Shown: positions 23,404-34,812 of the stretch, in pieces
Layout of the letters: every line of letters starts with the position of its first letter
Position numbering within the stretch: position 1 is the stretch's first letter
Source: Sindora glabra
Lineage: Eukaryota > Streptophyta > Magnoliopsida > Fabales > Fabaceae
Assembly (NCBI GenBank): GCA_020226215.1
Contig: CM035232.1
Coordinates: forward strand, 75,696,130-75,760,129
Reading direction: 5' to 3'
Length of the DNA stretch: 64,000 nt
Made by a program: the position numbers and the translations under genes
The notes under the pieces: generated by a model
Told to the model about the DNA's origin: nothing
Seen by the model: only the letters and a program-made list of their open reading frames with translations
Database searches by the model: none

Positions 23404-23427
23404 TGTTAATTATCATTGGTATTAGAG
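23404..23427 (+). other. LTR 3' end and primer-binding-site-like sequence
   Basis: After the right A2 target copy the sequence reads TGTTAATTATCA (LTR end, 23404-23415) and then TTGGTATTAGAG (23416-23427). The latter differs at one base of 12 from TTGGTATCAGAG, the usual plant primer-binding site complementary to initiator Met tRNA. An LTR end followed by this site marks a 5' LTR. Confidence 0.6.
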
Positions 23428-24042
23428 ATTAACCTTTCATTTGAAGACTAAGAATTTCGAGAATAACTCTTGAAAAGGTAAAACATAGGTTCCAATATTA
23501 ATTTTATTTGATTTATAAAATTAATAATGGATTTTTTAAAAAATAAAAAGATCCAATTTTGTTAGAAAAAATTCAAAATTTTGCATATTTGATGTGTTTT
23601 GATCAATTTTTCCTAATAGAGTAAGCATTTTAGGTTAACTTTAAAGATTTGATTAGAATTATTTAATTAAAAGTTAGGTTTTTTTAAGTTTTTTTTATCA
23701 CTTGAGAAATGAGTTGAATAAAGAGGTCTAGCTTGGAATCCTTGATAGGTATAGTATAAATAATGTTGTGATGTGATGGATGATGATTGGATCATGCATA
23801 TGGGCTTATGAAATGAAATATTGTTAAGAGAATTAAGAGTGAATAGTGTTTTTGAAAGAAATTTTGTAAAAATTAGGCCATAGTTAACTATATAATTGAT
23901 TATCCTTAACAATATGTTGTCTAGGCAAGCATAGCCAATTATACCATTAGGATCTACTTTCTAGTAGTCTATAGTCTATTGTAGCTACAAAGTTGCTTTT
24001 AGAGCATGAATTGCTTTCTGGATACTAATAGTTAACTATACA
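23428..24042 (+). other. Unassigned stretch, possible retrotransposon leader
   Basis: No gag-like frame seen. Contains the palindrome ATAGTTAACTAT twice (23880-23891, 24028-24039), the motif that is common in the neighbouring B elements, so part of this may be another B-like fragment. Confidence 0.4.
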
Positions 24043-25108
24043 TGTTACATCCCTAGAAATTTAACCTATTAATTCTTTTTTTTATTAATTTGTTTATTTA
24101 TTTATTTTGTTAGATGGTATATTTTGAGTCTTAAGATAGTTAAAGGAAAGTAGTGAGAGCATTGAAATAATTAATGTAGTGAAATATTGAAATAATCAAT
24201 ATGAAAAGAAATGAGAATAATAAATGTGGTAGAAATTCTAATAAAAGAAGAGTCTATTGAACTATCGAAGTTTAATGATGACTTAGGTGAAATTATGATG
24301 CATTTATTATGATTTAAGTTTAACAAGTTAAAAGAAAAAATAAATAAGAAAAATTTTAAATCCTTTTTTCCTAAAATTCTTTTCAACTGTTTTCCCTAAA
24401 TTTCCTTTAAAAACACTTAAAACCCTTCTCATCATTTCCACATTCATTATCAACTCCCTTAAAAACCCTTAGAGCTTTCCAAGAAAAACCCTATTAATTC
24501 TTTTCATATTTGATCTCATTAATGCAAACAATCCCTCAATCTATAATTTTTCATGAGTTAATTTCTCTAATCTTATCTATTCTCTTCTTTGTATTTAAAT
24601 CTTAAGTTAGTTTTTTTTAGGAAAGTAAACAAACCTTATCTTAAAAATCCTTATTGTTTGGTCTTTAAAGACTCTACTCATTGCATTCTACTTTCTAAGT
24701 TTTTTTTATATGCCTTGTGAGTAGCATTCTACCTAAATCTCAACTTAAATTCATCATTTTGCTTAAAGTTTACTATTTATAATGTTTTAATGGTTATCTA
24801 GGAAATGTGATTTAATGTCTTAAAACGAATGTTTGTTTAATAAGTTTTATTTTTTAAGAGTAGCATTTTGATGTTTAGAAGGTTTGGTTATGATATAGTA
24901 AGATGGAAAGATGATTTAAGGGATGTTGTTGGTGGATAAATAGTAAAATTATAGCAAAAACTTTTCATTTGTCATTTGATAGTTATGCTCAGTAGAGCTA
25001 ATCTTTAGGCTAGTATAGTTTGTTACATAGTCAACAATAATAGTCAAGAATTATTCTCTAACCTAGACTAATCGATTATCAACAGCTAAAGTTGCCTTTT
25101 GGCAAATT

Positions 25109-25120
25109 GTAATCGATTAC
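25109..25120. repeat. 12-bp palindrome GTAATCGATTAC
   Basis: Perfect palindrome. TAATCGATTA also occurs about 40 bp upstream, near 25070. Confidence 0.7.
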
Positions 25121-26335
25121 ATATTTGACTATGGGTGCTAAAATTCCTCTTTAGACCTCCATAGTCAAGTATATAGTCAATTGTTACCTTGTTATCATGA
25201 AATATCATAAGATGCCGACTAGTATTATACTTATATGTATATGTAAGTTAAATATAAATGACTTCGGATATAAATAACAGTAAGTAAAACAAGTAAATAA
25301 ACTATATATTTATGCAAGAGAAGTTAAATAAAGTTGTATAATTTAGTCTTAATATGTTATGAACCCTTAAAAAGGAAATTCAATGAATGTTTAAGAGGAT
25401 AATTCACTTATAATTATACTTGTGTGTATATGTATGACAATGAATGCTTGAGTTTTGCATATAAAACTTGAAATGTTAGTAGGAATGCTTTTATTGTATT
25501 GTAATTTGATGGAATGATGATGTAAGACCATTTATACTCATATGGCTATTTATGCATTATATCTATGCCTATTTGTGAAGGGATAAGGTTGACTCTCATG
25601 GGACAAGGTTAGGGCTATAAAGGATAAGGATAAAGGGAGTTAAAATGATGGTATTTGCTTATTTGTATTTTAATGTATTACATTTTCTTGTGTTCAAAAA
25701 CTATTCTTCTCTTCCGAATCAAGCAAGTATCACCCTTATGGGGTTGTTGGTCATATGAAAACTTAGAATGGTAATCATAAGGGTTAGTAAGCATATGTAT
25801 TCCACAATCATGAATGACAAAGACTTAACTAGAATATAAAGTGTTTGTCCTACTTTAATTATTTAGTTTTTTTTACAATGTCACATTTATTTTAGATAGA
25901 ATGCTTCTTACTAAGTCTATATACTTATTCTTCTTATGGATTTTCTTTTCATATACCTAATACGATATACTAATCCACTTCCAACATAGCAAGCAAAGTG
26001 CCTTCTAATAAGGGGTTTTTGTTTCATCTTTTGTAGATTTGGTAGCAAACGAGATGGTATTCTTGTAAACTTTGAATAATTGTAATTAAGTAGAAATAGT
26101 AACCTAAGTCTTTTTTACTAGGGATGGAGATTAAGAATTAGAAAATGCATTGCCTAATTAAGTTAATTTATACTTAAGTGCTAATAGGCTCATAAGTTGG
26201 CTTAACTATCCTTTTAAAATATAATTCAAATTGTAATGAATTTCTTAAAATGAAATATGTTTTCTTTCTTGAATATTAAGCATGTATTGTAGTTAACTTC
26301 CTTATTATGATGACCAATTAATATAGGTAAGGTTA

Positions 26336-26362
26336 ATAGGATTATTAAAAAAATAATCCTAT
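26336..26362. repeat. Perfect 11-bp inverted repeat, 5-base loop
   Basis: ATAGGATTATT, five A, AATAATCCTAT. A perfect stem in DNA or RNA, lying 32 bases before an ATAGTTAACTAT palindrome at 26394-26405. Confidence 0.8.
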
Positions 26363-27675
26363 GTTGATTATGGCCATAGTAGGCCATAACAATATAGTTA
26401 ACTATGACTTTGTAAAATTGCTCTTTGTTTTTGGATAGTTGATTACATAGTTGATTATACTTTATAAAGTTCCACACATCATGTTATACAAGGGGTCAAA
26501 TTATATTTAAGTATTTGTTATTATTGAAATTGTTTATTGCATATAAGATAAGGTTGAATATAAGATGTAAGGCCATGCAAAGAGGCATGGTAACACTATG
26601 ACATGTGATTTATGTTAGACATTGAAATATTTTTCTATAAATGAGTTTAAATGTGTTATGGTTCATGAGAATTGAGATGAAGGGTGATGTAATAGGCTTA
26701 GATTTTGAACCTCGGATTCAATAATGTCTTATGAGGGATAAGGTTGATTTAGAGGGATAAGGATGGGCTTGTGAAGGATAAGAATGGATAGGAGTTACAA
26801 AAAGATTTACTTGCATTCTATTTTAATTACTTATGAGTTATTATTAAATTGATATCCTTAAATCAAAGAGTGGTAAAATGATGACATTATTATTTGAATG
26901 AGAATGCCATTAAATTCTCACAATCAAATTGTGATATTTTGTTATATAAATATGGTGACTTTATGATTTAATTACCCGTGGTAAGTGTGATGATGTGGAA
27001 AGATTAGAATATTTATGACTAAGTCATTTTTTATGAATTTATATTTAATTTCTTGCAAAGATAGATTACTTCTAAAAAAACCCCTTTTTCTTTCCCTAAC
27101 AAAGGTATCAGAACTCATAAATTCTACTCAAATGACATTAGATGTCACATACAAAAGAATTGATTGTAAACTTATGTTTTGTTGTAGTGAATACTTATTG
27201 AGTTTCCAAGAAAACTCATTCTTTTTTTTCTTCTCTTTTTTGTGGGGAATTTTCCCTTAGGTACCTAACTACTATTTGTTAGGAAGGAAATTGGCCTGTT
27301 CTTGTATTTCATGTCATGACCCATTTATAGGGTACATAGCCAGCATAAGAAGTCACTACAAGTGACAACCTACTAACCTTCCTTAAATATGTCTAATATA
27401 ATGCTTCACATATAAAGAGGCTATACTTTTAAAGAATACGATGCATTTAAGAATTTAAATATAAAATACACTAATAATGCAATATGCAAACTAATTCAAT
27501 TGTCCCAACATTTAGCTTAATGCTAAAATTTCACAAGTGGATCTACTTTCATCCTATCTAATGACAATTAAACACCTAAGGGGGTGGTCTACAAGAAGAT
27601 AAAATAAAGAAAAGAAAGGAGTGAGTTTATTTGAAAATCAATGAATAAATAATTAGGAATTTACAACATTTAATT

Positions 27676-27895
27676 AGTTTAAGTTATATTGTAACAATTT
27701 AGATTCACCCTTACATATCCTTATTCATTTAAAATGATTAGGTTTCACTTTAATTAACATTTACAACTTTGGATCTTTATTGTAACAATTTAGTTTAAGT
27801 TATGTTGTAATAATTTAGATTCACCCTTACATATCCTTATTCATTTAAAATGATTAGGTTTCACTTTAATTAACATTTATAACTTTGTACCTTTA
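27676..27895. repeat. 116-bp tandem duplication inside B2
   Basis: Unit beginning AGTTTAAGTTAT at 27676 is repeated at 27792. Both units contain TTTAGATTCACCCTTACATA and TAGGTTTCACTTTAATTAAC and are almost identical. The related LTR at 40816 has a single unit, so the duplication arose after the copies diverged. Confidence 0.85.
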
Positions 27896-29815
27896 TTAGA
27901 GGAGAGGTGGTTTCTTCAATAAATAGCCTGTATTACAAGAACAATATAAATAGATCCATACTATATTGGGTTACAATTACAAGCATATCTTTTATTCATT
28001 CATTACACTTTCTTTATCCTTTATCAATTTAGTTTATAAGGGAGAAGTCCCTTTATGCAAAACAATTACATGCATTTTCATAATTTCGTATATTCAACTA
28101 TCACATAATAATGCTATAAAACAATGAAGAAGCAAAGGAAAAGCATGTAATTCCTTTTATGACTCCTGGATCATGCTTATCTCCTCACAAACTCTATCCT
28201 TGTCCCTTCGAGGCTAATTTTGTCTCATCATAAACATTTGCACATACATCCTGGTGCACAAATATTGATGCTTTGATCACATCATAACACAATTTGCTCC
28301 CATCATCATTAATATCATTGCCCATAAAGGCATAATTTAGTACTTAGTTAAGTCATTATCATTCATAGAAAACATAAGCTTATCACATCTTGTTCATAAT
28401 AAAATCATGATCTCATATTATTCCATTTGTAACTTTATTATAATAACACGTGTCTTAATTATCACCTCAATTTTTTCATATTTCATTAGGAACATTCAAA
28501 TTATCAAATTTCAAACATTCCATACCTTTTTACATGGTCATATAATTTAATTCATTATATTAATAATATATATATCAACTTAACTTAAACTAGGTAAAAG
28601 CCATTATATGATCTTTTCATTTTTAACCTTTGCATGACATTTTATGAATAACTAAAAGATTACAATTTATTGTTTGTGAAACTTATTTCATATGAGAACA
28701 AACTCAATTAGCTTTTTGTGAATAGGTCATTTGCTTAAAATGGTTAAGATATAAAGTAGTTATAACTTTTATAAGTTAGTCCTAACATTTAATCTTTTCA
28801 CAACCTCAAATTTTTTTTACCTTTGTCTACTATTTTAGTGAAATCTTAAAATATATGAAAGGTATTCATGTAAAATTTATTTCATTTGAAATTAGACTTA
28901 ATTACCTTTCCAATAATAGGTGGTTACTAGATGTAAAACAAGGAAGTTATGACCTTTCAAATTCATGATAATAATTTTGTCCTAATTTAGTTAACTATAT
29001 AGTGGAGCATGAAAGTCTAAAGAGCAATTTGGATGCTGATGGTTGATTATATAGTTGATTGATTATTTACACCAAGCAAACACCCAAAGGCTTATAGTTA
29101 ATTATATATTGATTATAGCCTAGTTTTGATTAAGTTTTTCATAATTCTTCATTGTTTAATTGATGTTTTTATCATTTTAATGCATTTATCATGCTACCAA
29201 TCAATCTATTTAAATATAAATACATATCAAGGATGTAACATTTTCGTTAATTCAAATATCAAAACCAAATCAAATACATAAATCATTATTTTTTCTCATA
29301 CAATCAAATAAAAGCCTATTTTTAATATATATTATACAAATTTATTTTAATCTTCTAATTAGAGTTAGGATATTTACTTACTTATTATGGAGAAAGAGTC
29401 AGAGGTTATGTTTGACATCTTTGGTCCTAATAATTAAAATTCCAATAATTTCTCATTAGATTTCAATTTTCCCCTTTTTGATCAATTACCTAAATTCTTT
29501 TAACTTTAAAGAAAACTATAAAGGAGCTAGTTACCATAATGATCTTACCTTGTTTAAGGGAGGGATTTGATGAAGATTTAGCCCTAGTTGCTTAATTAAA
29601 GAGGAGTGATGGAAAAGAGGGAGAATGTCTAGAAAAAGTTAAGAGGAGGAGGAAGTTTAGATGAAAATAAGGAATAATGCCCTTTGACACTAAAATTTAT
29701 GTTTTATAAAGGTAAGGGCATCTTGGGGAAAAAGGTAAGTTATGTCTTCCATGCATTAACTACCTTTTTTAGGCTATAATCAACTATATTGATTTAAAGT
29801 GCATCTTGAATGGTC

Positions 29816-29827
29816 ATAGTTAACTAT
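29816..29827. repeat. 12-bp palindrome ATAGTTAACTAT
   Basis: Perfect palindrome, followed directly by ATAGTTGACTAT. Other perfect copies are at 23880-23891, 24028-24039 and 26394-26405. Confidence 0.8.
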
Positions 29828-30067
29828 ATAGTTGACTATTGCTTTATTCTTTAACTTTGAATATGTTTCAAACCTTTTCTACTATCAACCATTCTCAAAT
29901 TCTCATATTTCATCAAGCTTTTTTCTATCCGTTTCTTTTTCATACATTCATTCAATTTAACTTATCCATAAAACTCATGATTCATCATGTGAACAAAACA
30001 AATGCATTAAATTAATAAGCAATTAATACCAGGGTAATTTAACATTTAAATTCTTAGAGGTGTAACA

Positions 30068-30417
30068 AACCACTCCTTTTAAAATACAAAAATTTTAAAA
30101 TTATAAAAAGAATGCATCAAATAAATGAAATTTTGAAAATTTAAACTTTAAAGGTGTAATAGTATTTCCTTTTAAAAAAGAATTCATCCTTGAATTCTAG
30201 GGTACATTATATAATATATATTTAAGGTATCTCATTAACTTAGTTTGGAAGTGAGATTCCTATCTAACACTAATCCTCAAAATTCATGCACCATTTGGCC
30301 ACTTTTGATAATCAAATATTCTCCATAATTTGCTTAACTTAGATTTTTTGGATTTCTTTATAGTTAACTAATCTACCACTTTCCTTACCGTTTTCTAGTT
30401 ATCCTTTGCATCTCACT
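30068..30417 (-). other. 3' end of gypsy internal region with duplicated polypurine tract and LTR start
   Basis: On the minus strand, about 30200-30155 reads AATTCAAGGATGAATTC, then TTTTTTAAAAGGAAATACTA, then TTACACCTTT. This is the layout of a gypsy polypurine tract followed by an LTR start. About 90 bases on, a second TTTTAAAAGGAGTGGTTTGT leads into the B2 start TGTTACACC. No readable pol. Cut at 30418 by family C. Confidence 0.45.
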
Positions 30418-31063
30418 TGTAATATCCTAGGTTAATATTTAAAGTTTTATAAATTTCAATGTTTAATAATATGTATTTTATTTATTCAATTAATATTTGG
30501 TTTTAAATTTCTTTTTTTAAATGTTTTGAAATATTAAAATGAAACCAATAATATTATCCGAAATATATTTACTTTTATACATGGTCATTATTGATTCAAG
30601 ACTAATTTAAAACAATTTTTAGAAGGAATTTCTCATAGGTTAAAAATAATTTTAGTGAGCACGAGTGTAAGAATTCATGTAATAATTTGTTTGTATTCAT
30701 AAATTATTTCTGGGAGTTATAGAAGTTTGAAATAATTATTTTAGAACATTTAAATTTATCAAGCTATTATGAACATATATATAGATATTGGGAAAAGATT
30801 AAAAATAATTAAGTTAAGATTTTAAAGAAAATTAGTTTTATGAAAATGAGTTTTTAAAATAAATGAACGGCTAAGATTAGATTGAAGAGATTTAGAGGCC
30901 TAAGATTCTATATGAAGGAAAATGAGCTTAAAAGTATAAGAAGCATAGGATCATTTCCTATAGCTCATATATTAACATATCTCTCTTCTCTTTTTTTATT
31001 TTTTTAATGTTAGCACCTTTCCTTTCTTCTCTATGTACCTAGCATCAACCTCCCTCCTTCTTT

Positions 31064-31088
31064 TTCTCTCTCTCTCTCTCTCTCTCTT
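31064..31088 (+). repeat. (CT)n microsatellite
   Basis: Uninterrupted CT run within a longer pyrimidine-rich tract. It makes a low-complexity Arg/Glu/Lys frame on the other strand (30996-31190) that is not a gene. Confidence 0.9.
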
Positions 31089-33151
31089 TTTCTTTTTCTT
31101 TCTTCTTCCCTTTTCTTCCTGAATCTTCCTCATCAAATTGTCATTGCAGTTGCAGTTCCTAGCACTTCTTGCCACCAATAATGGTGTCAATCGTGTAGTA
31201 GATCCTCATGGTGCCTCTCTAGTAGACGCCATGTAAAAAGTCACAACTTATAACCAAATGTTAATGTAAAGGAACTTTGGTTTTATATCTACCTGAGCTT
31301 CTTTTAGCCACCTTATTTGATGGTTGGGTCCTCCCTAAGCCACCATAGCTTTAGTAACTCCTGGAAGCCCAGATAACCTCGAATTATTACTCCAGCCATC
31401 ATAGATTTGAGTATGTGCGTTCCTTACTTTTTGGCAAGCTCTCCCACTTTTTAGTGTTGATAAATTTCTATCAACCCTTATAGATCACAATGAGCATGTT
31501 TATATCATAAAATTTTAATATTTATGATGTTTTGATGGTTGATCCAAGAAAAACCATTTTTGTATATTTTGAAAAAAAATGGCGATGTCTTTGAAAAATG
31601 GAATTTTTATGCTATGGAGTGTCAAAATAGCATGGTTGGGATCTTTTTATACTATCAACTTTACTAGAATTGGGTGTTTGAAGCTAACCCAAAAAAGTTC
31701 TCATTTTTTAATGATGATTTAGACCGATGCAAGGAAACCCATTTCTATCAGCTCTAGGAAATAGGATGATATGTTGAAAAGAAATAATATTTTATGCTAT
31801 GAAGTGATCAGATGAGATGAATAAAACTATTCTAGAATATTATACCATAATATTCTAGTAGTGGTTATATATATTTATATTTTAGAAAAACCTATATTGT
31901 GAGTGATTTCAAATACATAGTGATGGGTTTTAAAAATGAGATTTTTGCATTATGAAGTGCTAGTATGATATGATAGGGATATATTTAGAGCATTATATTT
32001 TAGTACCTAAAAGAATTCAAAGTTATTTTAAAGAGACCTTATTTTATCATTGTGTTTTAGTTACTTGCCATGGAATTAGTAAAATAAGAAGTTGTGCTCA
32101 AAAGTACTAGGTTAGTATATTTAGAGTATAGTTATATCATCATAATCTAATATTGTGATGTTTGGAGTTTGATTTGAAAAGTTCCCTATAAATGTGATCT
32201 TTTTATTCTTTATAGAAAGTTGAAAGTATAAGGAAATAACTGTATAACTTTATACAATGATTTAAGTAGAGCTTCTTAGGAGTTATAGTCCTAATATTTA
32301 AATCATTTTATACTTTGATATAAAAAACCTATTATTTATAAAAATCTTTGATATTTTGATGACAAGCTTGAAAATAAAGGAAGCTAGAATTTAAAAGGAT
32401 TAAGTGGCATATTTTGATTTTTAATTAATATTAAGAAAGATAAGAAACAAGTAATATGGAATGCCATTATATTATGATTGGAATATGGAATTGTAATATA
32501 TGGAAAAGAAATAAGTAATGTGCACATAATTATAATTTATTATCATAAATTGACAAATAGGAAAAGATGGACGATAAAGAGTTGGGAATCCTTGAATTTG
32601 TTAGATGATTTCAGGTGAATATATATCTCACTCCTAATATTTACTTATTGTTTTAATTAATGAGTGATATAATTTATAACCTCTTCATAAATTTTACTTG
32701 TTGCAAAAAAGATGATGATTGTTTATATTTGTGAAGTCTCATGATGAAGCTAAAGCACAAATGTAACTTAGTACTATTTGCTGGTACCTTTATTTGATGG
32801 AATAATCGATTGTGAATGCGTATGATTTGAGCGGCCATTGAATGACCATGCTAGAAGGCATATTAGGCCTATTATTAACTTTTGATTAATTGCATTTGAG
32901 TTGATGTTGCTACCTATATAATGGGAAATATAGTATAAATTATAATTGAATGAAGATAAATGTTTTAGCTATACAAGTAAGCTTAGCTGTATTATTATAG
33001 ATATGTGCTAATATGTGTTTAACATTACCCCATGAGCATGAAATAGTTACCTTGTGTTGAAATTGCATTGAATCTTATGATATATAGGGATGAACTTTAA
33101 TGTGTTGATTACATTGTGAATTATGCAATGAATGACATTGGAAATGAGAAA

Positions 33152-34812
33152 TGTGAAGTGCACGTCGCAATGCACCAAAATTAATTAAAAACTAGTTGCA
33201 AAAATAATAATACAATATAGTGGCACAACTAGGTGGTACTCCCAGTGATCTTTTGATTTTATCTTTCCTAAATAATTTTCTAACAATATATATACAATTT
33301 TTGAATTATTTATGCAATGAAAACAAAGAAAATTAATGCAAACAAAATGATAATGCAATACAATAGAATGTTGTGCAAAAATAAAATTCAATGTACTAAA
33401 TACTATGTGAAACAGAATGTAAAATGAAAATTATGCAAAATTGGGGGGTTTGGTTGCATGAAATTAAAGTAGAAGTAATGAAATAATCAAGCAAAAAATA
33501 GAGGCAAAGTAGAAATAAAATAGAAGGATTTCAATATACGAAAGCAATCGATTCAAGGATATGATAGCTCTTATTATGGATTAATCCTATATCACTAAAT
33601 ATTTGATTGTTCCAATTGATTTTTCAACCTTGGATTATCCAAAATCCTTGCAATAATTCATGAATCCTATGCTAAACAATCGCCTAGAGTTTGGTCAATT
33701 AAGATTAGAAGATGAATTAAGCAATCACCATAATCCCAAAACTAGATTGAAATTAACTTATAGATAGAATTTGGTTAATTTAGGAAATTAAATCAAATAT
33801 CATTGAAGTAAACCCCTAACCTTCTGCCCCAACATGTAAAATCATGATTAATCAACCATAATTTCACATTAAAACAGCAAAATAGTATAAATCACAAGAT
33901 TGACACCAATTATATCAAATCAGCACTTAACACAAGCAATCTCAATAATTCAGCATAAACAACTGAGAAAGAGGAAAATCAATAGGAAGAAATTAACATT
34001 ACTAATCAAAATCTCATAATCCTTGAAGAAGAGCTTCACAATCCTTGAATAAACTAAGAGTTTTTAGCCTTCCATGGCTTGAAAATAAGAAAAGAAAGAA
34101 AAGAAGAACTCTGCTAAACTCTGTTCTCCCTTTTCACGTTCTGATTTTGACCTCTATTTATTTACAATCCTAGAAGCATAATTAGGACTGGACTTGAAAT
34201 AAAAACTTGTAGCCTAATATCTTAGCAAGCTACCCACAAAATTTCAGCCCAATCAGACTTTCCTAGCTCAAGTTATAGCTAAAATACTACAGAGAGTTCA
34301 ATCCAGTCCGAGTTGAAGTAATGAGCCATCAATCTGTCTTCTTTGGCCTTCAAAAGACTTATTTTCTTCAAAAAGGGCTTCATGAATGATTAGATATGGA
34401 TTTTATGGAATAATTGGACTTGGCATCACAACAATTAGACACTTGGAGCTCAAGATATGAATTAATCATTGTAACTGGGTTGGGTCTAGGCTTGGACAGC
34501 AACTCTGCTTCGACTTTAAGCTAATCTTTGACCTTTAAGATGGAAGAACTGGGTTCAATGGTTAATATGAAAATTATATCTATTTCTATTAGCTTTCCAA
34601 CACTATATAGATCATCCAAATATGATATCCGAAGCTCAAGTTATGACTAAAATATTGAAATAGTATAAAAAATCTAACATTAAGCCTGAAATTCAATTAA
34701 GCCCAAACTAATGCAATTAGTTTCAAATTAATGTAAAATTGATCCAATTAAGCATCATTATCTCCTAAGGGACCTAAATATAAGGGAAAATATTAATAGA
34801 ATATTGTTCACA
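33152..34812 (-). mobile_element. X3: family-X LTR-type insertion nested in family C
   Basis: Ends TGTGAA (33152) and TTCACA (34812) are a perfect 6-bp inverted repeat. Flanks AGAAA (33147-33151) and TGAAA (34813-34817) differ at one base. Internal phrases shared with X4: ATAGTGGCACAACTAGGTGG against ATGGTGGCACAAATCAGGTTG, and TTGGGGGGTTTGGTTGCA against TTGGGGGGTTGTTTGCA. Removing it restores the family-C order. Confidence 0.75.

Larger units (their letters stand above)
24043..27311 (+). mobile_element. B1: family-B LTR-type sequence, possibly two joined copies
   Basis: Starts TGTTACATCCCTAG at 24043, the inverse of the B2 end. Landmarks run opposite to B2: GGGATAAGG phrases at about 25580-25620 and 26730-26790 are the inverse of TTATCTCC...CTATCCTTGTCCC at about 28178-28206. 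The 3'-type module (ACTTATTGAGTTTCC then AACTCATTC) is at 27190-27222. A second module-like stretch at about 25905-25935 and the paired GGGATAAGG blocks suggest an internal duplication or two fragments. The right end is lost where B2 begins. No coding content. Confidence 0.6.
27312..30067 (-). mobile_element. B2: family-B 3' LTR, about 2.75 kb
   Basis: Starts TGTCATGACCC (27312) and ends AGAGGTGTAACA (30067). The true orientation is minus, beginning TGTTACACCTCT. Immediately beyond that end, on the minus strand, is a purine-rich TTTTAAAAGGAGTGGTT, so this looks like the 3' LTR of a gypsy element whose internal part lay to the right. No matching 5-bp flanks, consistent with truncation. It carries several copies of a TAGTTAACTATATAGTTGACTAT-like palindromic motif and a recent 116-bp tandem duplication. 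Confidence 0.65.

Noticed and set aside
26336..26362. Hairpin considered as a transcription terminator
   Set aside because: No gene upstream, and intrinsic terminators of that kind are not expected in plant nuclear DNA.
30996..31190. Minus-strand frame with an Arg/Glu/Lys-rich run, like a nuclear localisation protein
   Set aside because: The charged run is the reverse of a (CT)n microsatellite.
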